This document shows positions 1-12,164 of a stretch of DNA of 64,000 nucleotides, piece after piece (positions within the stretch are counted from its first letter, which is position 1; every line of letters starts with the position of its first letter). The notes beneath the pieces are model-generated. The model did not search any database and had not been told where the DNA came from. It worked only from the letters and a program-made list of their open reading frames with translations. Source of the stretch: Bemisia tabaci (Eukaryota > Arthropoda > Insecta > Hemiptera > Aleyrodidae); contig NC_092801.1 in the NCBI RefSeq assembly GCF_918797505.1, positions 7,006,001 through 7,070,000 of the forward strand, written 5' to 3'. A program made the translations under genes and the position numbers.

Positions 1-95
1 AAACCAATTAATAATCAGACACCTGCAAATTATCCATTTATGGGTCTCGGCATAACTGCGTCAAATTTACCACACCTAAAAGTCTCGACCCAACA

Positions 96-542
96 CTGCC
101 GTGCTATAGAAAAACGTCATATGAGCATTAGAATGCTAGCAAATTTCCCCTGATACAAAATGTATTCTGGAAGAAAGTTATGTGTATTTTTCCTTGAAAT
201 TTTCGGATATTTTGGATTAAATTTCGAAAAAAATTTCCTGAAAAATCGGAAGAAAACTAAAGACAAATCTCCCGAAAAATTCGCATATTTTCACAGGAAA
301 TTTGGCAGCGTCTGAGGGCTTATAGAATGTTTAAATGTAAACATTGATAAAAAATGTATTTTGGAAGAAAGTTATTTGTATTTTTCCTTGAAATTTTCAG
401 ATATTTTGAATTAAACTTTGAACAAAATTTCCTGAAAAATTGGAAGAAAACTAAAGACAAATCTCCCAATAAATTCGCATGTTATCACAGGAAATATGGC
501 AGCGTCTGAGGGCTTATACAATGTTTTTCCTTAACACGGCAG
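96..542. repeat. MITE family A, copy with internal duplication
   Basis: Ends are CTGCCGTGCT (96) and its complement at 542. Other copies are about 250 bp; this one is 447 bp because a segment of about 180 bp (AAAATGTATTYTGGAAGAAAG to GCGTCTGAGGGCTTATA) occurs twice, near 158-330 and 350-525. Confidence 0.75.
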
Positions 543-1154
543 AACACCTGAGACGCTCATTACATTTCAACCCCGGGATTTTTCGCCGATATGGCAACAG
601 GGGTCGCACTGCAGCTGCAGTCCCCGCGCAGGGGCCCGGTCATCTGCTCATTTTCACCTTAAATATTTACAACTCGCATGGAATGGACCAGACGGACCCC
701 CTACTCCCCCCCGCCCCGCATTACCCCTCCCCTCGCCAAATCGAATTGATGATTGGAAGTGATTAATTCCGCTCGATTCATCGAGAGCCAATTAAAAGCA
801 CGTTGTGATGGAGAGGTTAGGGAGGGAGGCAGGAGGGTTGGTTTAACAAATACTGGGTCTCCGTTGTCGATGATTAACAGCCGTGGACTATTTTAACCAT
901 GAGTCGAGGAAATGAGTGATGATAAGGTGCACGGAAAAATTACGTTATAAACGTTTCAAAAAAAAAAATAAAAAAAAATAAAAAAAATTGGTTGGACAGA
1001 ACAAATGCAGTCATTCTTTAAGAAATCACGTTTGATATAAAAATCTACAGTGGATCCTAAGATATACTGCGCGATGCATTGTTCTATTTTCTCTCTCTGT
1101 TTCTCTCTCTTTTTTTTGGCTGCTGCAAATTAAAGGAGATAATACAATAGTATT

Positions 1155-1690
1155 CAGGGTGTCCAGCAATTTTCAAAGATGAAATTCCCTGACATTTCCC
1201 TGATTTCCCTAGCAAAAACGGCCAAGAACCGGGGTAAAATGTAAAATTCCCTGACAGACGGAAAAAATAATTCCCTGACAAAAAGGGAAAATATTCTCAA
1301 TTCTTCGACACGGTTGGACTGATTAGATTAAAGAAAAAATGTGTTCCTGTTTTAGGGATAATGCAATAAATGGAGCAAAATATAGGGTGCCTAAACTTAT
1401 AAGAGATATGTTTGCTTCATTTTTAAAATTTAAAGACATCAGCGGAAATCCTGGTAGAAATTTTAAGTATCGATTCCATTTTTCCGAAACTTGATTCAAT
1501 TATCAATTTTCAACAGAAAAAATCCCTGGTTTTCGATTTCCCTGATACGAAAATCACTTGCAAAATAACATTCTCCGGTATGCCGAATTTTTGCGGATGC
1601 CCTGACGTTTTCCCTGATTTCCCTAGAACAAACTAAAATTTCCCTGACATTTCCCGGTTTTCTAGGTCGCTGGAAACCCTCCATATCCAT
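1155..1690. repeat. CAGGGTGTC-end element remnants, TTCCCTGACA-word repeats
   Basis: Begins CAGGGTGTCCAGC. The interior and a second block (1500-1690) repeat the words TTCCCTGACA and TTCCCTGATTTCCCT. The opposite end is not clear. A similar fragment is at 4205-4310. Confidence 0.45.
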
Positions 1691-1724
1691 CTGTAAAGAG
1701 TGAAAAATTTCCCACGGGTATTTT

Positions 1725-1832
1725 CTTGGAACATGATAATTGATTAAAAAATCGAGGTAGAAGCCAAAAATTGGATTTTAGGCTTGTAAGTAGTTCAATT
1801 TTTTTTATCAATCATCATGTTCTGCTATGCAG
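1725..1832. repeat. Short imperfect palindrome
   Basis: GGAACATGATAATTGATTAAA near 1729 pairs with TTTTTTATCAATCATCATGTTC near 1801-1822. Probably a small MITE; not seen elsewhere in the window. Confidence 0.4.
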
Positions 1833-1853
1833 CTTAGCCAGCCGAATTTGGCA

Positions 1854-2326
1854 TTAAGGTGACCAGGATTAGGTTTGGATTAGGTGGTGGGATGGACGCC
1901 ATATTTTGTGTCAGAACGGCATGCGATATATCGCATCAATTGGTTCCATTTTGTCAGCTACTCGTCATTTTTCTCCAATTTTGAGATCGCAATTCTGTTG
2001 TCAGGAGACTAAAGCACTCACTTACCAATTTTAACAAAGAAATTTAACGTACTAAAGGCGTGGTTTTTTCAGAGAGAAAACATCGCATTCGAGTGCAGTT
2101 TCGATATCAGTATCGAATGCGATGTTTTCTCTCTAAAAAAACCACGCCTTCATTACGTTGAATTTCTTCCTTAAAATTGGTAAGTGAGTGCTTTAGTCTC
2201 CTGACAACAGAATAGCGATCTCAAAATTGGAGAAAAATGACGAGTAACTGAAAAAATGGAACCAATTGATGCGATATATCGCATGCCGTTCTGACACAAA
2301 ATATGGCGTCCATCGAATCACCTTAA
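1854..2326. repeat. Palindromic TTAA-flanked element, family F copy 1
   Basis: TTAAGGTGA at the left and TCACCTTAA at the right bound two arms of roughly 210 nt that are nearly perfect complements, with a short loop near 2092-2118. The left arm has a local insertion (near 1865-1890). TTAA at both borders fits a TTAA target duplication as made by piggyBac-type transposases. Copies at 30342 and 61141. Confidence 0.85.
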
Positions 2327-2918
2327 AATGTATTCCCTTGGCTTGACATTGAGTATGTCCAATATTCGAAAATAATGCACTGCTCCTTCATTAGACGAAC
2401 AAGTGTGGGCTCCCTAAATCCACACAGAGCAGAGGTGTGGCCCGCGCGTTCCGGTCGGTTGACCCCAAAACATTCTCCACACCCACCCCCAACTTCCTCT
2501 CGCTATAACCCTCTCGACCCCAGAATGGGGAGGGAGGAGGGGAAATAGAGCGAAAGGACTAGCACACTTTAGTGGGTACAAAAGTAAAAGGGTTTTGAAG
2601 AATGAGTGTTAGATTTCTTCCCGAACGGAGTTCGGCTGGATGTAAATGCTGTACCTACCTATTCATAATAAAATTTCATCAAGTGTATTCTGAGCGAAAG
2701 TGCACATTTTGATAATGAAAATTTTAAACCCAGCAGTGAGAGTATATGTGAACGATAAATCAACTTTGAAAGCCCATGCACTTTCACTTTGAATCAACAG
2801 TTTTCTTGTAAACTCTGCGAAAGAAAGAGACTTTTTAGAAGCTACAACTCATAACTTCTGAAACGTTTCTTTTCTCCTCAGAGTTGTCCATGACCTTTGA
2901 TGAAATATTCTTTGTAAG

Positions 2919-3044
2919 CAGTGGCGATTCTAGAAAGATGGAAAAGCTGCTTTTCCTCCATTTAAACGTATGTAAAAGAATCGATGTTTTGATGGATTTA
3001 AATGGAGCGAAATCAGTACTGCCAACCGGAAAGCATTGCCACTG
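2919..3044. repeat. Small hAT-like MITE
   Basis: CAGTGGCGATTC at the start and GCATTGCCACTG at the end; the flanking 8-mers agree in 6 of 8 positions (TTTGTAAG, TCTGGAAG). Weak but consistent with the CAGTGGCG elements elsewhere. Confidence 0.4.
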
Positions 3045-3180
3045 TCTGGAAGTATACTTTTTGAGAAGGCACGGAAGAAAAAGAAAGAAATAACCTTATT
3101 CGGTTGCTAAACTGTTGGGAAATTAAAAAGCCCGGTTCCTGCAAAACAACGTCAAGTTCCGGGAATATCTGGACCACGTA

Positions 3181-3407
3181 AACAGAAAGGAATCAAGCCA
3201 CATAAGCTATTGCCAACTTTGATTGGGCAATTTAATTTTTTACAAGAAAACGGTTGTGCGGATTTTCGTGCAAATTTTAGTGAATTTTGTCCACAGTGCG
3301 AAGCAAATTCCTTAAAATTGAAGGAATCCGCACAAACGTTCTCTCGTAAAAATTGAATTGCCCAGTTCAATTTGGCAACAGCTGATGTGGCTTGGTTCCT
3401 TTCTGTT
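3181..3407. repeat. Palindromic MITE, family N
   Basis: Ends CAGAAAGGAATCAAGCCACA and the complement of GGTTCCTTTCTG. The arms pair around a TTTGCTTCGCAC centre. Related copy at 32650-32874. Confidence 0.7.
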
Positions 3408-3747
3408 ACACTCGGTCCATCTGTAACCCGAAACGACTACAAATAAATAAAGTAGATATGTAATAATGAAAAATTCTAATTATGAAGCCTACAACTTGAA
3501 CGGTTATTTTAGCACTGAATGACACCTCTGTCTGCGACCTAACGCTACAATGCAATGGAAACGTCGATCTCCTCGGCGATACAAAGCAAAATACACGACC
3601 TTGAAATTCACACGGTGTTGGAATAAAAAAAGACTGGAAGGGGACGCAATGAGGGTGTACTGCGAGGGGGGTTGAGGGGGGTAGGAAGGGGGCTGGGTCA
3701 CACCGTTCATTCCCATGGCTCCATAAGTTCGCTGTAAAACCAGTGTA

Positions 3748-4000
3748 CTGCCGTGCTAAGGAAGAACGCCGTATGAACATTCGAGAGTTGCCAAATTTCC
3801 CTTGATAAAACATGTGTTCTTGACGACATTCATGCATATTTTTCCTTGAAATTTTCAGATATTTTAGATTAAAATGCATACGAAATTGTCTGAAAATTTT
3901 GGAAAAAAATATTCAAAATTTTATCAGTAAATTTGATTTTTAGTGAAGGAAATCTGGCAGCGTCCAAAGGCTCATACGGCGTTTTTCCTTAGCACGGCAA
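3748..4000. repeat. MITE family A
   Basis: CTGCCGTGCTAAGGAAGAAC at the left, complement at the right, and GTTGCCAAATTTCCC-like subterminal segments on both arms. Full-length 253-bp copy. Confidence 0.85.
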
Positions 4001-4037
4001 TGTAGCGCTGCATGCGCGTTGGGAGCATAAACAAATG

Positions 4038-4172
4038 GACGACACTTCGCAATTATGAACTATAATTTCTGGCTCAATTGAGAAACAGCGTATGTACGAT
4101 TAGTTTCCCTATGCACATATGTGTTTTTAAACATGAGCTAGAAATTGTGGTTCCGAATTGCAAAATGCAGTC
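4038..4172. repeat. Short palindromic MITE, family Q
   Basis: Left arm GCAATTATGAACTATAATTT and right arm ending GAATTGCAAAATGCAGTC are complementary. Second copy at 27866-28008. Confidence 0.55.
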
Positions 4173-4321
4173 AAAATATGACTCAACTGGAGGGATACGT
4201 GGTTTCGCGCTTTGGGCATCGGCTGATTCCCTGATTTTTCCCTGGTTTTCCTGAAAAAGAGGGGTATCGATCGGGATCGATGAAAACCGTTCTTGGGCCC
4301 ACCCTGAATTTCCTCAACTCC

Positions 4322-4736
4322 ACACTGAAAAAAAATTCTCGGCGTTTTTACCAAGGTCCGTTGGTACCTTTACAATCTCACTTTTTTTACCAATTATTGG
4401 TAATTTTACCAAGACAGACTGGTAAGCTTACCTAAAAACCGGTATTTTTACTGTTTTTTCAGGTAAGAATACCACTTTTATAGGTAATCAATTCCCGGTA
4501 ACTGTGCCATTCTATCTCGGTAATTCTACCACAGTCGATAAAAAATATTGGCGTTTTTACCAAGGTCCAGTAAAATTAGCGAGAAAGTTCAATAATTTTA
4601 CCGAGATTTCTCGGTAAAATTAACAATTCCATAAATGGTAATTTTACCAAGAAAAAACTGGGATCAAATAGAACCGTGAATTCTTGGCAATTTTGCCCTT
4701 TTCTTAGTAAATACACCGAGATTTTTTTTTCAGTGT
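4322..4736. repeat. MITE family I (GGTAATTTTACC-rich)
   Basis: Inverted ends ACACTGAAAAAAAA and TTTTTTTTTCAGTGT. The interior is built from repeated ACCAAGG, GGTAAT and TTTTACC words in both orientations. It sits just upstream of family J sequence. Confidence 0.65.
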
Positions 4737-4989
4737 TTGTTCGACCTCTCCCGTTGACTCGATCCACTGTGCGTCGGGGCTTTGCAGAAAAAACAATCGG
4801 CGACACCCGACAGCGGTGTCTCGTATTCAGCAGACTGGAAAGACAGTGGCGGATTGCACTGGGTGACGGATCGTGGAACTACGACGCCGGCGCGCAGTGG
4901 ACCGAATCAATCCGAGACGTCGGACACGAAACGTTTTACTGTTTTGATGTATGTTTTGGAACATTTTAAAAGGGGTGCTAACGGAAGCA

Positions 4990-5105
4990 AATTTCACGAG
5001 GAACTCAATGGAACCACTTTCAAAACCTCAAAATTTTGTAAAAACCGTGTTATGAGCGTTAAAAGTTTCCAAATTTCGTCCGACTTCTTCTACTGATTCT
5101 GTCCG
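4990..5105. repeat. Family J repeat fragment
   Basis: Contains GGAACYACTTT, CAAAACCTCAAAATTTTGTA and AAAGTTTCCAAATTTYGTCCG, shared with 36440-36570 and 43435-43566. Ends not defined. Confidence 0.5.
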
Positions 5106-5320
5106 GTGAGCGGCGGTGCATTCGTCATAATATGCGCGGCGGATACCACCTTCCCGGTTATACCACCCCGATCGGTACACGGGAACGAGAGACAAAAGAG
5201 ACGAAGGTATTAAATCGTCATGCTCCCACGCGGAAAGATTGAAAAGGAAAAGATAAAAATATGCGGCGGCACAGGCTGGACTCTTCAAAGGCACGGTGTC
5301 TAGAATTTTATTCTTGACCA

Positions 5321-5527
5321 CACTGGAAAAAAAACACATTGAATCTAGAGTCCAGACTCTTGAAAACATTGACAAGAAAAAGGACTCTTGATTCAATCGG
5401 ATTTTTGCTTGAATCAAATCGAACTCCGCTTAAATTAAGAGGCTTGCTTCTTGATTTAAGCTAGATTCTGATTGAATCAAGAGTACTTTTTCTTGTCGAT
5501 GTTTTTAAGAGTCTGAACTCTAGACAG
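5321..5527. repeat. Palindromic MITE family B, right end truncated
   Basis: CACTGGAAAAAAAACACATT start, then arms containing AGAGTCCAGACTCTTGAAAA and its complement. The right terminal segment is missing compared with the copy at 37996-38244. Confidence 0.65.
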
Positions 5528-5846
5528 GGCCGGATTTACCTACTTGCCGCCCATGGGCCGCCTGTATTTCGCCGCCCCCTTCTCATTCGTTTTGAAACAT
5601 CAATAAAAACCATCAAGTGAACGTGCCGGAGGGGGAGGGGTGCATAAGACGCGTTTACCTGCTCGTGTTGGATACATTTCAAAAGTTGCAAAAGTTCACG
5701 GAACTTGACGCGAAAGTTAAGTTCCGTAAACCTATCTCTGTGGGGACAAGGTCCTCCATTTGTAAGAAATGAACCAAAGAATTATGAAAGAACTAACATA
5801 AATGTGGTTTAATAATTTTAACTTCCGCCGCTGCGCCGCGCTGATC

Positions 5847-5981
5847 ACAGTGTGTTTGACGCGATGCGTGAAGTATTCATGCAGTCTTGTAGGCGCTATG
5901 CGTTTCACGCCAACCGCTCCTGACCGTGCGCACTGTGTTTGACGCGATGCGTGAAGTATTCATGCAGTCTTGTAGGCGCTA
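5847..5981 (+). repeat. Direct duplication of about 50 bp
   Basis: The segment GTGTTTGACGCGATGCGTGA plus a further 30 bp ending TGTAGGCGCTA occurs twice, at about 5850 and 5933. Origin unknown. Confidence 0.6.
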
Positions 5982-6215
5982 ATATGTGTTACATGCCGAT
6001 GCCGACCGCCGCACTATGGTCCGAATAGCCGGTTTAAGCGGCATTAAATCAGATACGTATGTTTAAACCTCGCAACATGAGTTTTCAGGGGTTTTTAGGG
6101 TCGCTGAGTGCAAAAATGCTAATATTCTTCAGGAAAAATCCATTTTTAACATTTTTATACTTTATATAACTGTGGTAATAATTTGTTCACAAACCTTCAA
6201 TTGAGGCTTATGCTC

Positions 6216-6302
6216 CAAGTTGATGCGGTGGAGCAGTTGGCATCGCGTCTCACTTGTCTTCTTGATGTCCCGGGTTCGATTCTCGGTAGAATTTTTTTTT
6301 TT
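6216..6302 (+). repeat. tRNA-derived SINE head
   Basis: TGGAGCAGTTGGCATCGCG resembles a pol III A box region, and GGGTTCGATTC is a B box; a T run follows at 6291. The cloverleaf is incomplete, so not a functional tRNA. Confidence 0.6.
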
Positions 6303-6425
6303 TTTATAAGTTTAAAAATTAATTTTACATTGGATGGACTATAAGAAGCTAAAAGTAGAGCCTCGTCAAACACTACTATCAAGGGAACTTGAAAAAGACA
6401 GCTCAGGATAATACTTCTACGTTTC

Positions 6426-6900
6426 ATGGCTCCAGAGGCCTACTTTCAAGTCCCACCGATCAGCCGTTTGAACTTGTTTTCGTCTGCCAAGCGAAACTTA
6501 AGCTTAAATATATCCATTTTGATAGATTATTTGTTTGAAACATGGGTAAACGTAAAAAAAAAAACGTTTACGGGACCTCAAAGTGGCTTCCTAAGACAAT
6601 TTCATTGCTCGGGAGCCTTACTTTCAAGTCCCACCGATCAACCGTTTAGACTTGTTTTCGTCTGCCAAGCTAAACTTATGCTAACATATATCTACACTGA
6701 TAGATTATATGTTTGAAACACTTAAAACGTCAAAAAAAAAACTTTTACGGGGCCTCAAAGTAGCCTCCCGAGGCGATTCTTTGCTGTTCTTGAGCACAAA
6801 GTTTCAATTGGTCCCGATCAACCCCATCAACTCGTATTATTCTGCCTGGGCAGATTTAGGCTCTAATGCATTCGATTTGCTAGAATATGACAATGGAACA
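6426..6900 (+). repeat. Tandem repeat, about 180-bp unit, 2.6 copies
   Basis: TTTCAAGTCCCACCGATCA and TTGTTTTCGTCTGCCAAGC recur in order near 6443 and 6622; the third unit from 6781 is diverged. Lies inside the CACTA-like element. Confidence 0.7.
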
Positions 6901-8139
6901 TGATAAAAGTCATCGTCAATGGCATATGATAGCTAATTGTAGTAAGTGATAAGAAACGCGAAAACGTCATTTTTCATGAGAAATAACTTGAGGCTATGGT
7001 GGACTATGGTTCTGCCACTAGACTAAAAGGTAGTCTAGAGTCATGACAATAACTTCCGAGTAAAATTACGAGGTGCTCAGAGGTGCAAAGGATATTTTTT
7101 GGGTCCTACTTTTGCGATTTTATTGAAAAAAGTGACTATGTCTAAGGGTTAATCTAGAACATTAGATATGATGAAAAAGAACAGTTTCAGCATGAAACAT
7201 CTTAAACTTATCTTGTATTTTGTGAATCAAGTGCCCAAACACTTTCAGGTACGGTGAAACGACGAAAACAAGCCCTTAAACACAGCACTGCCGCTCGGTA
7301 ACTGGAATCGCACTCATAAAGTGCTCCGCGCGCCGCACTTCCCAGGCTTGTCACATCTTTATTAGTGCTTTAATCGAAGTGAAATTTTACAGGAGTCTTC
7401 TCTACAGTATGTACTATCGATCTACCTCTTAAAATCTAACTTTTTCCAAACTTCACTTTTTCGATTTATTGCCGCTTAAACCGGCTATTCGGACCATAGT
7501 GCGCCGCGCCGAGGGCTTGTCCTTTTCATCTCAAGTCCTCGTCATCATTCCTCTCTGCGCTGAGCTCCAGGCCAAATTGCGTGTTTAGTTCTTCTCTTAA
7601 CTCGACTAATTAAAGATACTGTTTCTTGTATCACCGAAAAACGACAAAATTAGAAATTACTATACTCTCAGGAAAAAGAGATTTTGTTTCCTTTTCTTAT
7701 AGATATTTTTTTTTTTTTCTGAATCCGATTTTTTTTATACCCACATTTAAAACAATGGGTCACTAAACCTTGTTTATTTTATTAAATATTCTGAAAGTAC
7801 TATGTGAGTAGATAACGTGGCGATTTTTCCGCATTCTTATGGAGCCGAAATCGCGGAGAAAACCGCTTTTGAAAAATCTAAAAACTGCACGTCGTTGTGA
7901 ATTCCGCACAAATCGGCGCCTCTTTTTGGCAGGATTTCAAGCGACAGCGGAGCGAATGCACCCACGCGTCGAGTTCGAAACACCGGTAGTCGATGGTCGG
8001 GTTCTTTAACCCGCCGCCGCCGAATGAAGAGGTGCGTCCACACCGAGGTGGATTGATTTAATCAGCCAAAATTGGCCTTTAATTGATACCACTCTCGCCT
8101 ACGGAATGTCTTCGCCGCGCCAGGCCGCCTTGCTTTGCC

Positions 8140-8205
8140 GTCTTCAGGAAAAGCGCTGTATGGACCTTCAGGCGTTGCCAAATTTACTTTGATAAAATCG
8201 TCACC
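8140..8205. repeat. MITE family A, left-end fragment
   Basis: GCCGTCTTCAGGAAAAGCGC then GGCGTTGCCAAATTTACTTT match the left end of family A with several substitutions; the right end is absent. Confidence 0.45.
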
Positions 8206-8246
8206 TTCCGTCCGAAGTATCACAAGCGCCATGCGAAAAATTCAAA

Positions 8247-8640
8247 AATGGAAATGTTACATGTGTGAGGAATTTGCGATTTGACTGTTCATTCTGGTGT
8301 AAAAGTTCGCGAAAAACACAATGGTGCCACTGGTTTTCTCTGAAATCAACTCTCAAGTTAAGGCCAAAATGGAGGGGATATCCCAAACGCTATCCTGAGA
8401 GCAATCCACGTCTACATTAAGACAAGCTATCATTGCAAAGGTAGGGAGCTAATCCACTGACAGGGCTGCCACTTTATTTGGGGACTCTAAAACTGAAAAC
8501 ACGTCATCACTGCTAATGTATTTGCTCCCTATCTTTGCATGGAGAGTTTGTCTTGATGTAGAGGTGGACTCTCAGGGTAGGATGGGATATCCCCCTCCAT
8601 TTTGGCCTCAACTTGAGAGCTTTTTTTGAAAGAAGGCAAA
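8247..8640. repeat. Foldback family E, incomplete copy
   Basis: TTACATGTGTGAGGAATTTG start, arms with CAAGTTAAGGCCAAAATGGA and its complement CCTCCATTTTGGCCTCAACT. The right terminal part is missing compared with 35662-36159. Confidence 0.7.
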
Positions 8641-8817
8641 AATTGAAGGAAAGTAAACCAACAGAGACAAAATATCGACGCTCAATGTGCATTACCAGAA
8701 TTTCGGAGTGAAATTCTGAGCCGGAGTCTTACAACGCTCAAAAACCCCGATGATATGAATGCGAAGCAACGAAATAATCACGAAATAACGTACCTACATT
8801 TCAATGTTCGTCGGCTA

Positions 8818-9056
8818 CCGCGCATAGGGGCGTAACTACATTTTTACGATTTTTCAGGAGAGCGGAAAGAAGATTTTGCAATGTTTCCGCGCTTCGTAAT
8901 TAGGTCCCTAATTAAAATTTCGAAGTGATTTTTACAGACATAGAACCAGAAGATGATCTACTTTCAGGATATGTAAGCAAAATACCGAAATGAGTATTAA
9001 AACAAGGTGAAAACCCGGTTTTAAAAATATGCGTGTACTTACGCCCCTATGCGCGG
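8818..9056. repeat. MITE family R (CCGCGCATAGGGGCGTAA ends)
   Basis: Perfect inverted ends CCGCGCATAGGGGCGTAA at 8818 and the complement ending 9056. The interior is not palindromic. A second copy is at 10762-10994. Confidence 0.75.
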
Positions 9057-10761
9057 CACACGGAGTGGTTAACAGGCGCGATACGCCCCTGATTTCTAAC
9101 AGTCAGGTAGGAGTCTTCCTCTCCTAGGTATCGCCATCGACCATGTAGCGTATCATTATGTTATCGTTTAATGGCGTTAATTGTTTTAAATTATTTCCTT
9201 GTTTATTTGCTGCCTGTAAAGGTATTTGTTCCATATGAAGAGTACTAAAAGGAATTTGAAATTAAGGAAACGATTTTTTCAACTTACAATTTTTCCTCTA
9301 GTAACAGTTGCAAAGATTGTGACTATAACTCGTTTAACTCTACTTTCTGTGGAAAAAAGGAACGAAGATGAAGAAGAAGGAATTTAAAATACTCTTTATA
9401 TTTTTAACGTTTAAAATAAAGTTATTAATATGTATTGAAAAAAATGGCCGGGATAATAATCGTAAAATCTATTACACTTCGTTTTCCATAATTTCTTCTT
9501 TTTCTTCGTTTCTTTTCTCTCTAATTTCAGATATTCTGTAATTTGAACTGTAAATTTTTATATAATTAATATTCTATTGTTCGCAAATTATACGGGATGA
9601 TCTGAGCAGAGTGCTAATAGATTGGCATGTTTTTCATTGGTTAAAGGTCTCATTTTAAATTAGGTTTTGTTGAGGCTGATTGATTTAACGTTTGATTAAG
9701 TCTATCTTCAAAACGTTTAATGTTCTCTTTGCAATGATGGTGGCAAAAAAACTCTGCACCTAAGACATGGTGCGCACATATCTCTCCGGCATTGGACGCA
9801 CTGGTTCCCCGTGGGGACACAATTTTGGGGTTTAAACATCGATAATGGCTCGGTGTCAGAAAATGAGAAATTGTCACAATGAGGATCGTTTTATTTTCTT
9901 GAGTTTTGATTGAGAGACTTCATCTGAATCAGAAACATCAATATCTAACTCGTATTCACTAAAACTGCGTTCGCTGCTTTCCGTTGCTGTGATTATCTCA
10001 TAGTGATAATGCTTGTTGCGCATAAACAATACGCACACGCGAACCCATTTTGAATTCTGATTTATGTCTCGATGGTATCAAATTAAGCTGTTACGAATGC
10101 ACATTATTTGCAGTTTAAAATCATACTCGACAAGCATGTTTTTTTCTAAACCAAATCGCGACCGAAGATCATAGAACTTGCGACCCGGAATGCACCTCAC
10201 CTATACCGGTCAGCCAACACGCTAGGTAAATTTTGAGAGAGACTGAAGTAGACTTGGAAATTGAAGGTATAATCTGACGTGACCTCTCCAAGTTTTACAG
10301 CATTCCCACGTTTTCCATTCATTTGCAAGTTTTTGTTCAATACTTTTGTCTGATTATTAGGCCATGAGATGTTGAAACCTTTCAAAGAAAAAAGAGGTCT
10401 TCGGTAAGCAGCAAGCCAGTTTTGACGCCCGAAATCATGCAGTAAATTCAGCTGGTACGATTACCACGAATTCTGGTCGTTTTCATACATGTCGATGAAT
10501 GCCAGACTTCAATCGCTGGCACCGGCAAGGAGATTGCCAAATTTATTTAAAGTCGCTGGAGCTTTAAACACAGTGCATATAAGCAGATCATTTTGCCAAT
10601 TTGGTACCAATGTTGGCATTGTAAAACACGGAAAGGCATTCTGTTGATGCGTATGGAAAAGAGAGTGAGAGCCGATCGGGATTTTCCCGAAGGATAGAGG
10701 CGGTCCCTCGAAGAACTGACCATTGAGTGCGGGCGGATGAGTAGAATGGACCCAGGTAGCG

Positions 10762-10994
10762 CCGCGCATACAGGCGTAACAGCTGAGCTATCCCCGTTTC
10801 GCGCTGATCCGCCTCTATGCGCGCTCACGAGGAGAGCAAAATGTAGATACGCCTATATGTTTTTGCTTAATAACTCAAAAACTATTCGGATTTGAGCTTT
10901 CAGAGTAAGCTAGATCGAAAGAGCACCCTCTATTACATAAGAATCGACTAAAAACTCAAAATGTCAAAATCTGCGGTTACGCCCCTATGCGCGG
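10762..10994. repeat. MITE family R, second copy
   Basis: CCGCGCATACAGGCGTAA at the left, GTTACGCCCCTATGCGCGG at the right. Confidence 0.7.
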
Positions 10995-11290
10995 TAGGCG
11001 ACGTGTTGTCCAATTTTCCCGCCCAAATTACATTTTTACCGGGTGAATCTTCGGCAATATATGACTGGAGATTTTACTGCTTTTCCTTCTCTCTCATGAT
11101 TGTAAGAATCGGGTAAATTTTCCAAAAAAAAAATTCGCAGGTACACTCTTGTAAACAATTGAATTGATTGTGTCAATTTTGCAACCTTTGGATAGAAATA
11201 CCTTCCTTCGCTCGGAAAACGACGACACATGCGAGAGCACCATTAGCAAACTGCAAGATCCATCCCCAGGTGAAGTTAAAGCGCAGTACA

Positions 11291-11870
11291 CTTAAAGAGT
11301 GAACCACCAAACAAAGTACGAATTTAAGCAATCTGATACATGTTTCCTAACCAGAATTTCACGTAGAACACGATTCGCGTTACGAAAATTATTGAAAACC
11401 AACTCCTAACGAAGATATTAACGTTTTTATTTCTCATCGGTTACAAGAAATTTGAACTGCCCGCTGACAAGAAACTCAAAGCTCTACGTGAGTCAAATCG
11501 CGCACTACAACGGTTTCAGCAAGCTTCTCAATCGAGCAATGTTCATTTCCCACCATAAGGTGTTCAAACTATCAGCAATTTGCTATAGCTGAGCCGAAGC
11601 GTCAAGATCGAGGTTGCCAGATTTTTATATCGCAGAGACTGTCATGATAAACGTTTAGCGCGCGATGTGAATCACGTAGAGCATTGAGTTTTCACGAGCG
11701 GGTGGTTTGAATTCACGCATCGAGAATTATTGAATATCTTCGTAAGGAGTTGATTTCGGTGATTTTCGTTGTGCGCATCGTGTTCTACGCGAAATTTTGA
11801 TCAAGAAACATGTATCAGAATGCTGAAATTCGTACCTTATCTAGTAGTTCATTCTCCTTAATCGACATTC
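11291..11870. repeat. Foldback family D
   Basis: About 580 bp with complementary arms. Left arm contains CTGATACATGTTTCCTAACC and ACGTAGAACACGATTCGCG; the right arm has the complements. Other copies at 25635, 44782 and 50045. Confidence 0.8.
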
Positions 11871-12164
11871 CTTTCGATACGTAAGTCTCAATTTATCGGT
11901 TTTTTTGACGACAATCAGGATGCTGCAGAATCCAAGGCAGGCTCTCCTCTCCTCTTTCATTCAAGGTTTGCGGTGGGCCACTACGACTACGGTTTCAGTT
12001 TCCCTACTGCGGCGTGGCGTGCAGCCCACACTCTCTCGTTGCATAAGTGGATGTGTATACGCAAAAAGAAACTTAGTACGAATGAACATGAACACAATCA
12101 AAAGAACTAAGAGTGACGAAAATCTAATGTACACAGTTTCTTTTAAAATTTTCAAAGACCGTTA

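Larger units (their letters stand above)
6012..7501. mobile_element. CACTA-like non-autonomous element
   Basis: Perfect inverted ends of 32 bp starting CACTATGGTCCGAATAGCCG at 6012 and complementary at 7501, flanked on both sides by CG, compatible with the 2-3 bp duplications of CACTA/EnSpm elements. About 1.49 kb. No transposase reading frame. It contains a tRNA-derived SINE and a tandem repeat. Confidence 0.7.

Noticed and set aside
3406..3879. 157-codon minus-strand ORF
   Set aside because: Overlaps a family A MITE and low-complexity G/C-rich sequence; no homology or splice support.
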